From Anaerolinea sp. (lineage in GTDB: Bacteria > Chloroflexota > Anaerolineae > Anaerolineales > Villigracilaceae): DNA of 53,641 nucleotides. The notes under the pieces are model-generated. The model ran no database searches. It saw only the letters and a program-made list of their open reading frames with translations, and was not told the DNA's origin. A program made the translations under genes and the position numbers. Positions 1-7,540 of the stretch are shown piece after piece; position 1 is the first letter of the stretch, and each line of letters starts with the position of its first letter. The stretch covers positions 1 through 53,641 of the forward strand of contig JAIFNG010000189.1 of NCBI GenBank assembly GCA_020047815.1. The letters are read 5' to 3'.

Positions 1-115
1 GTTCTGCAACCCAGGATATGTCACGAAATGCCAGCAGTAACGTCCACAAATGCAGTGGAAAGGCACACATCAAAAAAAGTGACCAGAGATCCTGCCTGGA
101 ATAATATCGTTTCAT
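1..115 (-). CDS. Partial membrane protein (N-terminal end only)
   Basis: The reverse strand is open from an ATG at 115 to the window edge and encodes the first 38 residues of a protein that begins MKRYYSRQDLWSL and then becomes hydrophobic (FLMCAFPLHLWTLLLAF), which looks like a first transmembrane helix. The reading frame stays open upstream to about 220, and an AGGAG lies 8 nt before an in-frame GTG at 157, so the start could be 157 instead. The rest of the gene is outside the window. I do not recognise the family; a multi-pass membrane protein is a guess from the hydrophobicity alone. Confidence 0.5.
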   Translation of the reverse strand, partial: MKRYYSRQDLWSLFLMCAFPLHLWTLLLAFRDISWVAE

Positions 116-228
116 GGAAATTATTAACAGCCTGAAATGTTTAAAAGAAAATTCCACCCGCGGCACTCCTGCTGTCGTCCCACGGGATTCTACGCCAAGC
201 TCGGCAGCTTTAGCAATCTACCGTATGG

Positions 229-657
229 TTAATTCTTTGCGCCTTTATAGATGGCGGAAGTCCCTTCGTTCCATAAAACCTTCTGCGCAATTTCGCAGAT
301 CTTCCATTTTGCATCCTGTTCAACCACCTTGAACGTATACATGCAATGGGTGATGAAATCATCCTTTTCTGTTTTTCGCCAAACGACCATCGAAGCGCGG
401 CAGGTGGCTGTGACTGAATCAATAAATTTGATTTCGTAGTTGCTCACCAGATGCTGGATCCTTAAGGGATCCAATCCTTCACGGCGCAATCTCACATATT
501 CCTTGACGGAAATTTTCTCAGGGGGTGTACCGCGCAAGTCGGAATAATCCGAGAGAATAATTTCGGTGAAACAGGATTGCAACCCGTCCCAATCTTTAAC
601 ATCGAAACTATTGGCAAAGTGAGCAATCAATTCCTGTATTTTGATTCTGTCATCCAT
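229..657 (-). CDS. SnoaL-like / NTF2-fold domain protein
   Basis: A 142-residue protein of the size and pattern of the SnoaL-like (NTF2 superfamily) fold. It opens with a DDRIKIQELIAHFANSFDVKDWDGLQSCF helix region of the kind that starts these cone-shaped domains (split here: DDRIKIQELIAHFANSF then DVKDWDGLQSCF), and it ends with the usual beta strands including a WKICEIAQKVLW stretch. Family members are polyketide cyclases, dehydratases or ring-hydroxylating small subunits, and many have no known substrate. No substrate can be assigned here. An AAGGAG lies 9 nt before the ATG, so this gene has a normal ribosome-binding site. Neighbours give no pathway. Confidence 0.75.
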   Translation of the reverse strand: MDDRIKIQELIAHFANSFDVKDWDGLQSCFTEIILSDYSDLRGTPPEKISVKEYVRLRREGLDPLRIQHLVSNYEIKFIDSVTATCRASMVVWRKTEKDDFITHCMYTFKVVEQDAKWKICEIAQKVLWNEGTSAIYKGAKN

Positions 658-714
658 GGCTGTCTACTCCTTGTTAATGTATGGCTATTGAAAAGCCGAT
701 TAATCATTGCCTTT

Positions 715-1938
715 TTATACCGGGGAAACCCCATCAGTCAACCATTTTAACACCCCTGCCGCCGCCGCGCGACCACTGGCGAAGCAGGCTGTAAGCAAAT
801 AGCCGCCGGTGGGCGCTTCCCAATCCAACATTTCTCCCGCGCAAAAAACTCCGGGCAAATTGCGAATCATCAAGTTTTCGTCCAGCGCTTCAAATGCCAC
901 ACCGCCCGCGCTGCTGATGGCTTCATCCAGCGGACGCGGCGCGATCAAAGGGATAGGCATGCGCTTGATAAACGAAGCAAGCTTTTCAACATTCACAAAA
1001 TCTTCCTTTGGCATGAACTCATGCAGCAGTCCCACCTTCACGCCTTTCAAACCCACTGTCTTTTCAAGATGACTCGCCATCGAGCGCGATCCGCGCGGCT
1101 TGGATAATTTTTCAACCAGCCATTCCTCGCTGCGGTCTGGTGACATGTCCAACGTGATGATGGCACCACCCTTTGCCTCGATCTCATCGCGGATGAACGC
1201 CGACGCCGCGTAGATCAAACTTCCCTGCACGCCGTCTTTTGTGACGATAAACTCTCCCTGCCGATGGAACCCACCAAACGACAGCGCCACTGACTTGAGC
1301 GGCTGGCCATCGAATCGTTCGCGGAAATGCGGACTCCAGGCGACGTCGAATCCGCAATTGGCTGGCTTCAACGGCTTGATCTCCACCCCGGCCTGATCCA
1401 GCCAATTGACCCATGCCCCATCCGAGCCGAGCTTTGCCCAACTGCCGCCACCCAAAGCCAGAATTACCACATCTGCCTGAATGGATTTTTCGCCTTCGGG
1501 CGTTTCAAACTTAAGTGAACGATCTACATTCCAACCCAGCCATTTATGATTTAGGTGAAATATAACTCCTGCATCAGTCAAGCGTTTTAACCACGCCCGT
1601 AACAACGGGCTGGATTTCATTTCAATGGGAAATACACGCCCCGACGTGCCGACAAAAGTTTCGATTCCAAGTCTACCTGCCCACTCGCGTAATTCATCGG
1701 GGCCAAATGATCCAAGCATCGGCTCAATTTTGTTACGGCGATCTCCATAACGGGAAGCAAATTGGTCAAACGGTTCCGAGTGCGTCAGGTTTAATCCACC
1801 CCTGCCTGCCATCAAAAACTTGCGCCCCAAGGATGCCATGGAATCGTACACATCCACTTTCACCCCATGTTGAATTAATATTTCCGCAGACATAAGCCCC
1901 GCAGGACCGCCGCCGATCACAACCACTGAGTGCGCCAT
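715..1938 (-). CDS. HI0933/BaiN-like flavoprotein (TIGR03862 type)
   Basis: A FAD-binding oxidoreductase of about 407 residues. The N-terminus carries the dinucleotide-binding motif VVIGGGPAGLMSAE, followed by GRKFLMAGRGGLNLTH, which is typical of the HI0933-like family; the C-terminus has GVFCAGEMLDWEAPTGGY, the second flavin-contacting motif. Substrates of this subfamily are mostly unknown. The ORF is open to 1977, but I prefer the ATG at 1938. The upstream codons overlap the miaB terminator (1955-1989), and a CATAAT hexamer at 1945-1950 sits 6 nt before this ATG, matching the leaderless-promoter spacing seen at many genes here. It is downstream of miaB but probably transcribed separately. 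Confidence 0.85.
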   Translation of the reverse strand: MAHSVVVIGGGPAGLMSAEILIQHGVKVDVYDSMASLGRKFLMAGRGGLNLTHSEPFDQFASRYGDRRNKIEPMLGSFGPDELREWAGRLGIETFVGTSGRVFPIEMKSSPLLRAWLKRLTDAGVIFHLNHKWLGWNVDRSLKFETPEGEKSIQADVVILALGGGSWAKLGSDGAWVNWLDQAGVEIKPLKPANCGFDVAWSPHFRERFDGQPLKSVALSFGGFHRQGEFIVTKDGVQGSLIYAASAFIRDEIEAKGGAIITLDMSPDRSEEWLVEKLSKPRGSRSMASHLEKTVGLKGVKVGLLHEFMPKEDFVNVEKLASFIKRMPIPLIAPRPLDEAISSAGGVAFEALDENLMIRNLPGVFCAGEMLDWEAPTGGYLLTACFASGRAAAAGVLKWLTDGVSPV

Positions 1939-1954
1939 GGGGTGATTATGCCAC

Positions 1955-1989
1955 AAAAAATGCAGGTCACGCTTCATCCGCGACCTGCA
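1955..1989 (-). terminator. Intrinsic terminator of miaB
   Basis: On the minus strand an 8-bp perfect stem (TGCAGGTC at 1982-1989 with GACCTGCA at 1961-1968) with a 13-nt loop is followed by six T residues (1955-1960). It lies 7 nt after the miaB stop. It separates miaB from the flavoprotein gene and argues against starting the latter at 1977. Confidence 0.85.
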
Positions 1990-1995
1990 TGATAA

Positions 1996-3315
1996 TTATT
2001 TCAATACTGCCTGCATGGACCACGGACCCGTCCATGTAACAGTGACGGGCATCACCTTGCCACGCAGGTCTTCCTCCGACTCGACAAAGATAATTTTGTT
2101 GGTGGGCGTGCGTCCCTTCCAACGGTATTTGACCTTTTCTTCAAACAACACATCCACCGTCTGGCCCAAATATTTGTGATTGATCTCAGTGACCAACTGT
2201 TCCTGTAGATCCTCCAAGAGGCGGAAGCGGCGCATTTTCTCCTCATCACTGATGTTGTCGTCCATGCGGCGGGTGGCAACGGTTCCCTCTCTCAGCGAGT
2301 ATCGAGCAAGGTGGGCAACATCCAGTTTCAAATCAGCAAGGACACGGTAGGTTTCCATGAATTCCTCTTCGGTCTCGCCAGGGAAGCCAACGATAATATC
2401 CGTCGCGATCGAACAATCCGGAATCCGCTCGCGGATCTTTGCGACAAGGTCACGATAATCCTGCTGGGTGTATCCGCGCTTCATGTCCGCCAGTACTTTG
2501 TCGTCACCCGCTTGAATTGGCAGTTCGATGTGCGGCATCACACGCGGAAGCCCGGCAATGGCTTCGATCAGGTCATCACCAAAATAATTTGGATGCGAAG
2601 TCAAAAAGCGGATGCGTTCGATCCCCTCGACTTGATGGATAAGACGCAGCAACGCCGCGAGGTTGGGGCCGTCAGGGATATCCCTGCCGTAACGATCAAC
2701 AATTTGCCCAAGCAAAGTAATTTCCCTGACACCCTGCCGCGCAAGCGAGCGAACTTCTGACACAATATCTGCAGCGGGACGCGAACGTTCGCCGCCGCGT
2801 TTGGATGGGATGATACAAAACGTGCAGGCATGTGAACAGCCGTAGACGATCGGCACATGCGCACTAACTAATTTACCCTGCTCGGCAACGGGGAGAATCA
2901 GCTCATCATCCATCATCAGGAATCGGCGGGTGGTTTCCGCGTCTTCCAGCGAGCGCACTTCGCCCTGGGTGAGGTGTGAGATCAAGGGACCCGGGTCAGA
3001 AGGCGGAGAGAAGACATCTACAAATGAAAGCTTCTCGCGCAATTTTTCGGCGCCGCGCACACCGACCATGCAGCCCATCAAATTAATGACAAGCTTTGGG
3101 TTTTTCTTCTTCAACGGTGCAAGAGAAGTCACACGCCCGTACGCTTTGTCTTCGGCAGACTGGCGCACCACGCAAGTATTCAAAACGATCACGTCCGCTT
3201 CTTCGAGTTTTTCGGTGAGGGTGTAGCCAAGATGCTCAAGCGAAGAACCAACCCGCTGTGAGTCGGCGACATTCATTTGACACCCTTCGGTCCAGATATG
3301 ATATTTCTTATCCAT
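1996..3315 (-). CDS. miaB: tRNA-2-methylthio-N6-dimethylallyladenosine synthase
   Basis: A radical SAM methylthiotransferase of 439 residues, the usual MiaB length, which adds the 2-methylthio group to i6A37 of tRNAs that read UNN codons. The N-terminal UPF0004 domain carries the three cysteines of the auxiliary 4Fe-4S cluster (C12 in TEGCQMN, C48 in LNTCVVR and one in LMGCMVG). The radical SAM CxxxCxxC is in YGCSHACTFCIIP near residues 157-168. A TRAM-like RNA-binding segment ends the protein. RimO is the main alternative, but the CIIPSKRGGERSRP context and overall pattern fit MiaB. A TATAAT lies 9 nt upstream of the ATG, so the mRNA leader is probably only about two nucleotides. The gene ends in its own terminator. 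Confidence 0.93.
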   Translation of the reverse strand: MDKKYHIWTEGCQMNVADSQRVGSSLEHLGYTLTEKLEEADVIVLNTCVVRQSAEDKAYGRVTSLAPLKKKNPKLVINLMGCMVGVRGAEKLREKLSFVDVFSPPSDPGPLISHLTQGEVRSLEDAETTRRFLMMDDELILPVAEQGKLVSAHVPIVYGCSHACTFCIIPSKRGGERSRPAADIVSEVRSLARQGVREITLLGQIVDRYGRDIPDGPNLAALLRLIHQVEGIERIRFLTSHPNYFGDDLIEAIAGLPRVMPHIELPIQAGDDKVLADMKRGYTQQDYRDLVAKIRERIPDCSIATDIIVGFPGETEEEFMETYRVLADLKLDVAHLARYSLREGTVATRRMDDNISDEEKMRRFRLLEDLQEQLVTEINHKYLGQTVDVLFEEKVKYRWKGRTPTNKIIFVESEEDLRGKVMPVTVTWTGPWSMQAVLK

Positions 3316-3400
3316 AGGGCGTAAATTATACCAAGTCTGTCAAGATTCAACGTCCAATTTTTCTGAGACTGCAGGAGACAGTCACTAATTAAATATACCC

Positions 3401-3645
3401 ATGGCTTCCCTCAATCCTGACGTAGAACAGACCATCTACCGCGTCACGCAAGAAGCCATTGAAAATATTGTCGATCACTCACGTTTAGAAATTTCCCCGT
3501 CCGTTCGGAAAGCAACGGTCAGACCGCACTTATCATCCAGGATACCGGAATTATTTTTTACACAAGATCAAAGCACCCAATAGGTCGCGGTGAACTGATG
3601 GGTATGCACAAACGTGCCGAGCGCGAACTGGATGCACTTCGGTGA
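3401..3645 (+). pseudogene. Decayed sensor histidine kinase fragment (NarX/LiaS type)
   Basis: Only the C-terminal part of a HisKA_3-type sensor kinase survives. Frame 1 encodes LNPDVEQTIYRVTQEAIENI followed by VDHSR, the N-box region of the ATPase domain. A second frame then reads TALIIQDTGI, the G1 box, and a third stretch at 3580-3645 reads GRGELMGMHKRAERELDALR, the G2-like segment that normally reads GLxGMRERA. Frame changes between these blocks, loss of the phospho-acceptor domain and short stops show that the gene is dead. It directly precedes a matching response-regulator remnant. Confidence 0.8.
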
Positions 3646-3785
3646 TTGCCAGGGATATCAACAACAGCGGGATCGCCAATCAACTACATTTGTCCGAAGG
3701 CACGGTGCGGAGCGAGATTCCCGAAAAACCAGACGCCTCTGACAGAGCCCCTGTGGCTGTGATTGCAATTCGGCACGGGTTGTAA
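3642..3785 (+). pseudogene. Decayed NarL/FixJ response regulator C-terminus
   Basis: A 47-codon open stretch ends in TAA and reads, in part, VIARDINNSGIANQLHLSEG followed by TVRSEI and then DASDRAPVAVIAIRHGL. This is the helix-turn-helix of a LuxR-type regulator and its characteristic C-terminal helix (normally DRTQAAVIAIRHGL). There is no receiver domain and no start codon. Together with the kinase remnant just upstream it is the tail of a deleted two-component operon, in the order kinase then regulator. Confidence 0.85.
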
Positions 3786-3804
3786 TCGCGGTAAAATCCC
3801 CCGC

Positions 3805-4512
3805 ATGACCAAATCCTACCGTTTTTTCGACATCATCCTCGGTGTCTTTGTTGCGGTCCTCATCATCAGCAACATCGCCTCCTCCGCAAAAATTGTGGAC
3901 TGGGGCTTTAGCATCTTCGGCATCCGCATGGCGTTTGATGCGGGCACGATCCTCTTCCCCATCGGCTACATCTTCGGAGACATTCTGACCGAAGTTTATG
4001 GATACAAACGCTCCCGCCGCGTCATCTGGACGGGTTTTTTTTCGCTGGCTCTCGCCTCAGTTGTTTTTTGGCTCATCGCCAGAATGCCAGGCGAATCCAC
4101 GTGGCAGGGGTACGCGGGAGATACTGCCTATCAATCCATCCTCGGCGGTATGAGCAGCGGCGGGATCGTCCTCGCCAGTCTTGCCGCGTACTGGCTTGGT
4201 GAATTCAGCAACTCCTTTGTGCTGGCCAAAATGAAAATTCTGACAAACGGACGCTGGCTTTGGTCACGCACCATCGGCAGCACGCTCATTGGCGAATTTA
4301 TTGACACGTTTATTTTCGTTATAATCGCCTCCACCTTTCATGTTTTCCCGTGGAGTTTGTTTCTCACGCTCACCCTCTCGAATTACATTTTCAAAGTCAG
4401 CATGGAAGCCCTGATGACTCCCGTCACCTACGCGGTGGTCAACTTCCTCAAACGCGCCGAGCACGAAGACGTCTACGACAAAGATACAAATTTCAATCCG
4501 TTCATTGTGTAA
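3805..4512 (+). CDS. Queuosine precursor transporter family (YhhQ/VUT)
   Basis: A 235-residue integral membrane protein of the vitamin-uptake-like YhhQ family, which imports the queuosine precursors preQ0 or preQ1 in the members studied. It starts with FFDIILGVFVAVLIISNIAS, contains FDAGTILFPIGYIFGDILTE with the family-typical acidic residues in the membrane, and has about six helices ending in TPVTYAVVNFLKRAE. The ORF is open from 3763 but that part lies in the response-regulator remnant. The ATG at 3805 is preferred: TAAAAT at 3792-3797 is 7 nt upstream, giving a leaderless transcript. It is monocistronic as far as can be seen. Queuosine transport is a family-level inference. Confidence 0.88.
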   Translation: MTKSYRFFDIILGVFVAVLIISNIASSAKIVDWGFSIFGIRMAFDAGTILFPIGYIFGDILTEVYGYKRSRRVIWTGFFSLALASVVFWLIARMPGESTWQGYAGDTAYQSILGGMSSGGIVLASLAAYWLGEFSNSFVLAKMKILTNGRWLWSRTIGSTLIGEFIDTFIFVIIASTFHVFPWSLFLTLTLSNYIFKVSMEALMTPVTYAVVNFLKRAEHEDVYDKDTNFNPFIV

Positions 4513-4556
4513 GTGAAGCAGCCTATTTTTACATCCATATCAGGAAGAGGTGAACC

Positions 4557-4922
4557 ATGACCATCAAACATTCAGACGAAGTCGAAGCCAAAAATGTCAC
4601 TGCAGGAAAAGACACAACCATTCAAGTATTGATCTCATCGCAGGAAGGACCCAACTTCGCTCTGCGGAAATTTTCCATGCTCCCTGGCGGCGGGATGCCG
4701 CTTCACACCAACAGCGTGGAACATGAGCAATATGTCCTGCGTGGACACGCGAAGATAGGCATTGGTGAAAATTCGTATGAAGTCAAAGCGGGCGATGTGG
4801 TTTTCATCCCCGCTGGTGAAATTCATTATTACGAAAATATCGGTAGAGAACCGTTTGAGTTTTTGTGCATCATCCCCAACAAGGAAGACAGGATCACAAT
4901 TGTGAACGAGATAAGCTGTTAA
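4557..4922 (+). CDS. Cupin-domain protein
   Basis: A 121-residue single-domain cupin. The two conserved motifs are visible: GGGMPLHTNSVEHEQYVLRG (motif 1, with histidines and a glutamate placed as metal ligands) and AGDVVFIPAGEIHYYENIG (motif 2, with the third histidine). Small cupins of this type bind a divalent metal and act as dioxygenases, isomerases or sensors; no substrate can be read from the sequence. A GAGGTG ribosome-binding site lies just upstream of the ATG. It follows the transporter gene by 44 nt and could be cotranscribed. Confidence 0.85.
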   Translation: MTIKHSDEVEAKNVTAGKDTTIQVLISSQEGPNFALRKFSMLPGGGMPLHTNSVEHEQYVLRGHAKIGIGENSYEVKAGDVVFIPAGEIHYYENIGREPFEFLCIIPNKEDRITIVNEISC

Positions 4923-4946
4923 TCACAAATTTTTTACGAATGCCCA

Positions 4947-5660
4947 TCAAACCAACGGCATCTTCGCCGCCATTCCCGCACTGCGCGGATACTTCGGCGG
5001 CGTGGCAGCGACTTTGTCCATCAGGACGAGGTAACGATCGTCTGCAACACCTGGCAAATTGACAGGGACCAATTTTTTTAGTTTTCCACCCAATAATTCC
5101 ATTGCTTTTTCAGCGGACTGTGCTTCGGCTGGTCCGCTTTCTCCTTTTTGCGCAAGGACCATCCCGCCAACTTTAACCAACGGGAGCAGATATTCGCTTA
5201 GAACATTGAGATTTGCCACCGCCCGCGCCACAGCCCAATCATACGCCTCACGGTGTCCCGCCTTTTGCCCAAGGTCTTCGGCGCGCGAGTGGATTACACT
5301 CACATGTTCCAATCCCAGCAGATCCACAATATGTTGGCAGAAATTTGCTTTCTTACCGACTGATTCGACCAGGGTCAACTGCATGGCAGGATAGATGATT
5401 TTCAGGGGAATACCCGGGAAGCCCGCACCGGTCCCCACATCCACAAGGCGAAGCGGAGGGGTGTTTTTCCACGCCAGCACGCAGGAGAAGGAATCCAAAA
5501 AATGCTTGGTGCGGATCGACTCCACGTCCCGAATGGCGGTCAGGTTGAATTTCTGATTCCACTCGATCAATTCGCGTTCAAAGGTAACGAGCGCCATTAT
5601 ATGTCTTCCCGTCAGGTGAACATTAAATAGCGAAAGCGCTTCGCGGGTTAAATTTTCCAT
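4947..5660 (-). CDS. rsmG: 16S rRNA (guanine527-N7)-methyltransferase
   Basis: A 237-residue RsmG (GidB) protein that methylates N7 of G527 in 16S rRNA using S-adenosylmethionine. The SAM-binding motif LVDVGTGAGFPGIPLKI is clear, as are the upstream WNQKFNLTAIRD and RTKHFLDSF segments and the later AVARAVANLNVLSEYLLPL region, all in family order and spacing. The length is normal for the family. The ATG at 5660 is preceded at 6 nt by TATAAT (5667-5672 on the complementary strand), so the mRNA is probably leaderless. It stands alone, convergent with the cupin gene and not next to mnmG or parAB. Confidence 0.95.
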   Translation of the reverse strand: MENLTREALSLFNVHLTGRHIMALVTFERELIEWNQKFNLTAIRDVESIRTKHFLDSFSCVLAWKNTPPLRLVDVGTGAGFPGIPLKIIYPAMQLTLVESVGKKANFCQHIVDLLGLEHVSVIHSRAEDLGQKAGHREAYDWAVARAVANLNVLSEYLLPLVKVGGMVLAQKGESGPAEAQSAEKAMELLGGKLKKLVPVNLPGVADDRYLVLMDKVAATPPKYPRSAGMAAKMPLV

Positions 5661-5674
5661 GGAGCGATTATAGC

Positions 5675-5710
5675 AAAAAAGAGAGAGCCTGCCGACTTGC
5701 AGACTCTCTC
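5675..5710 (-). terminator. Intrinsic terminator of the DUF4349 lipoprotein gene
   Basis: A GC-rich stem with arms GAGAGAGTCTGC and GCAGGCTCTCTC (one mismatch) is followed on the minus strand by six T residues at 5675-5680. It lies about 40 nt past the stop at 5753. The same stem is followed by a pyrimidine-rich tract on the plus strand, but the clean T run faces the minus direction. Confidence 0.85.
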
Positions 5711-5752
5711 TTTCTCTTTTTAGTTCACTGGAAACTGATTATCACCCACCCC

Positions 5753-6718
5753 CTACTTCCCATCCTTCTCCACAGGCACTTCCTGCGGCTGTACTTTCTT
5801 TTTACTGCCGCGCATCTTTCGGAAGAGCGCACGCGCACCAATAAATACCAAATATACGGGAATAAAGATGAAGATCAGGACGGGCAGGATGAAGATCACA
5901 AAGCGAATCAGGAAATCTACAAAGCCTTTCAGGAAATTGACCAGATCCTGCACTGCTTCGAGCGCCACACCCTGTGGTTCCCACTTGCCGATCATAACCG
6001 GCTTGACGGTTTCCTCGGCAACAATGCGGATGCTAATGGCAGAAAGCGCAGCGGCTTCCTCATAATATTTCATCTGGCCTTTGACCAGTTCGATCTGTTC
6101 CCGGTAATATACCAGTTGATTGAAGACACTAACAACATCTTCGGTCTTTGTGGCATTATCCATTATCTCTTCCAACTGGGCTTCAGCAGATTCGTAGTTC
6201 TTCAGGCGTGATTGTAAATCCACATATTCGGCAGTCACATCCTGGCCTGAGCGGTTTTCATTTTGCACTTCAACCACATTTTTTTTGATCTGCTCGAGCG
6301 CCTCATCCAGTTGTTCGGCAGGCACACGAATTACGACCTGGGCTTCGGGCACTTCGACATAATCGCTGGTGTAACTTTGATAGATGTTGGACGAGACAAC
6401 GAATCCGCCCATTTGCTGGGCCATGACCTGGATATTTTCCATGCGTTCCTTCACGTCTGAAACGACAATTACAAGGTCAGCATTTTGAATGACGATCCGG
6501 TCAACACTGGTGGCAGAGACTCCCGCCTCATTACTGGCTGCGGCGGATTGCTCATACACAGCTTCCGGCGCAGCAGGCGCAGGCTCAAAGGCATCCATTT
6601 GCGGGGCAGAACCACCAAAACCAGTCTCCGTCAGAGACCTGTTTTCAGAGGCGCTGCCACATGCAGCAAGAATCAATGCCGCAATGAGAATTAAACTAAA
6701 TGGCAATATTTTTTTCAT
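5753..6718 (-). CDS. DUF4349 lipoprotein
   Basis: A 321-residue exported protein. The signal peptide ends in the lipobox AALILAACGS, so the mature N-terminal cysteine is probably lipidated. The DUF4349 core runs from about residue 70 to 290 (DRIVIQNADLVIVVSDVKER, then VVIRVPAEQLDEALEQIKK and ENRSGQDVTAEYVDLQSRLK), including a coiled coil. A transmembrane helix near residues 265-295 (FLIRFVIFILPVLIFIFIPV) and a basic tail close it, as is typical of this family. The function of DUF4349 is not known. A rho-independent terminator follows. It appears to be a single-gene unit. Confidence 0.85.
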   Translation of the reverse strand: MKKILPFSLILIAALILAACGSASENRSLTETGFGGSAPQMDAFEPAPAAPEAVYEQSAAASNEAGVSATSVDRIVIQNADLVIVVSDVKERMENIQVMAQQMGGFVVSSNIYQSYTSDYVEVPEAQVVIRVPAEQLDEALEQIKKNVVEVQNENRSGQDVTAEYVDLQSRLKNYESAEAQLEEIMDNATKTEDVVSVFNQLVYYREQIELVKGQMKYYEEAAALSAISIRIVAEETVKPVMIGKWEPQGVALEAVQDLVNFLKGFVDFLIRFVIFILPVLIFIFIPVYLVFIGARALFRKMRGSKKKVQPQEVPVEKDGK

Positions 6719-6806
6719 GACTTACTCCTTTTACCTGGTGTGATCTCTCTTCCAACAGGACGAACAATACAGGAAAATAGTTCCGCCATCCCCATTCATC
6801 CCTCCC

Positions 6807-7538
6807 CTACCATCCCTCCGCAAGGCGTGCTGCATGTTTTTCAGGCAGCCCTGCCGCACGGATGCGCTCCTGCACTTCGGGGATATTGTATGTCACGCGG
6901 CGCGGTGTCCAGGTGCGGGCTTCGGTATCATAAATGGCGTAGGCAGCGCGCGGGTCGCGGTCTCGCGGCTGTCCTACAGAGCCAGGGTTTAGGATCAACT
7001 TGGAACGCAACATAACCGTTGAATCGGGCCTGGTCTGATCAAGAGTTACACGCTCATTTTTATCATTCAACACGAACATACATTGAATGTGGGAATGCCC
7101 TACAAAGCACCAGGGGGTATCAAAATAATCAAAGTTCAATCTCGCTGTGAGCGCATTTAAAATATATTCCCACAACGGGTCCCGCGGACTGCCATGCGCA
7201 AGCGTGGCATCACCGCATACTTTTACGTTTGCCGAGAGCGAATGCATAAAATCCATGTTGCTCGCTGAGATGACTTTTTCATGATATGCCAGCGAGCGGC
7301 GCGCCTCACCATTGAAGGCTTCGAGCGGCATCTTGCCGATCACCGCCATGTCATGGTTGCCAAGAATACAGGTGAGGTTTGGAATATCACATATTTCCTC
7401 GATCGTTGCATTTGGGTCCGGTCCATAGCCAACAAGATCTCCCAGACACCAGGTTTCGTCCACCTGTCCGGCATCGTTCAACACGGCTTTGAGCGAGGTG
7501 TAATTTGCATGAATATCCGAGATGACCAAAACGCGCAT
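6807..7538 (-). CDS. Metallophosphoesterase (YfcE-like)
   Basis: A 243-residue calcineurin-like phosphoesterase with all metal-binding blocks: VISDIHANYTSLKAVL, CLGDLVGYGPDPNATIE, LGNHDMAV, a histidine in LAHGSPRDPLWEY and VGHSHIQ. It belongs to the YfcE/MJ0936 group, whose members hydrolyse phosphodiesters or phosphoproteins; the natural substrate is unknown here. It starts 2 nt after the coaBC stop codon, so the two genes form an operon with coaBC first. Confidence 0.88.
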   Translation of the reverse strand: MRVLVISDIHANYTSLKAVLNDAGQVDETWCLGDLVGYGPDPNATIEEICDIPNLTCILGNHDMAVIGKMPLEAFNGEARRSLAYHEKVISASNMDFMHSLSANVKVCGDATLAHGSPRDPLWEYILNALTARLNFDYFDTPWCFVGHSHIQCMFVLNDKNERVTLDQTRPDSTVMLRSKLILNPGSVGQPRDRDPRAAYAIYDTEARTWTPRRVTYNIPEVQERIRAAGLPEKHAARLAEGW

Positions 7539-7540
7539 AG

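Noticed and set aside
1939..1977. Upstream in-frame start of the flavoprotein at 1977
   Set aside because: It would place the coding start inside the miaB terminator; the ATG at 1938 with CATAAT 6 nt upstream fits better.
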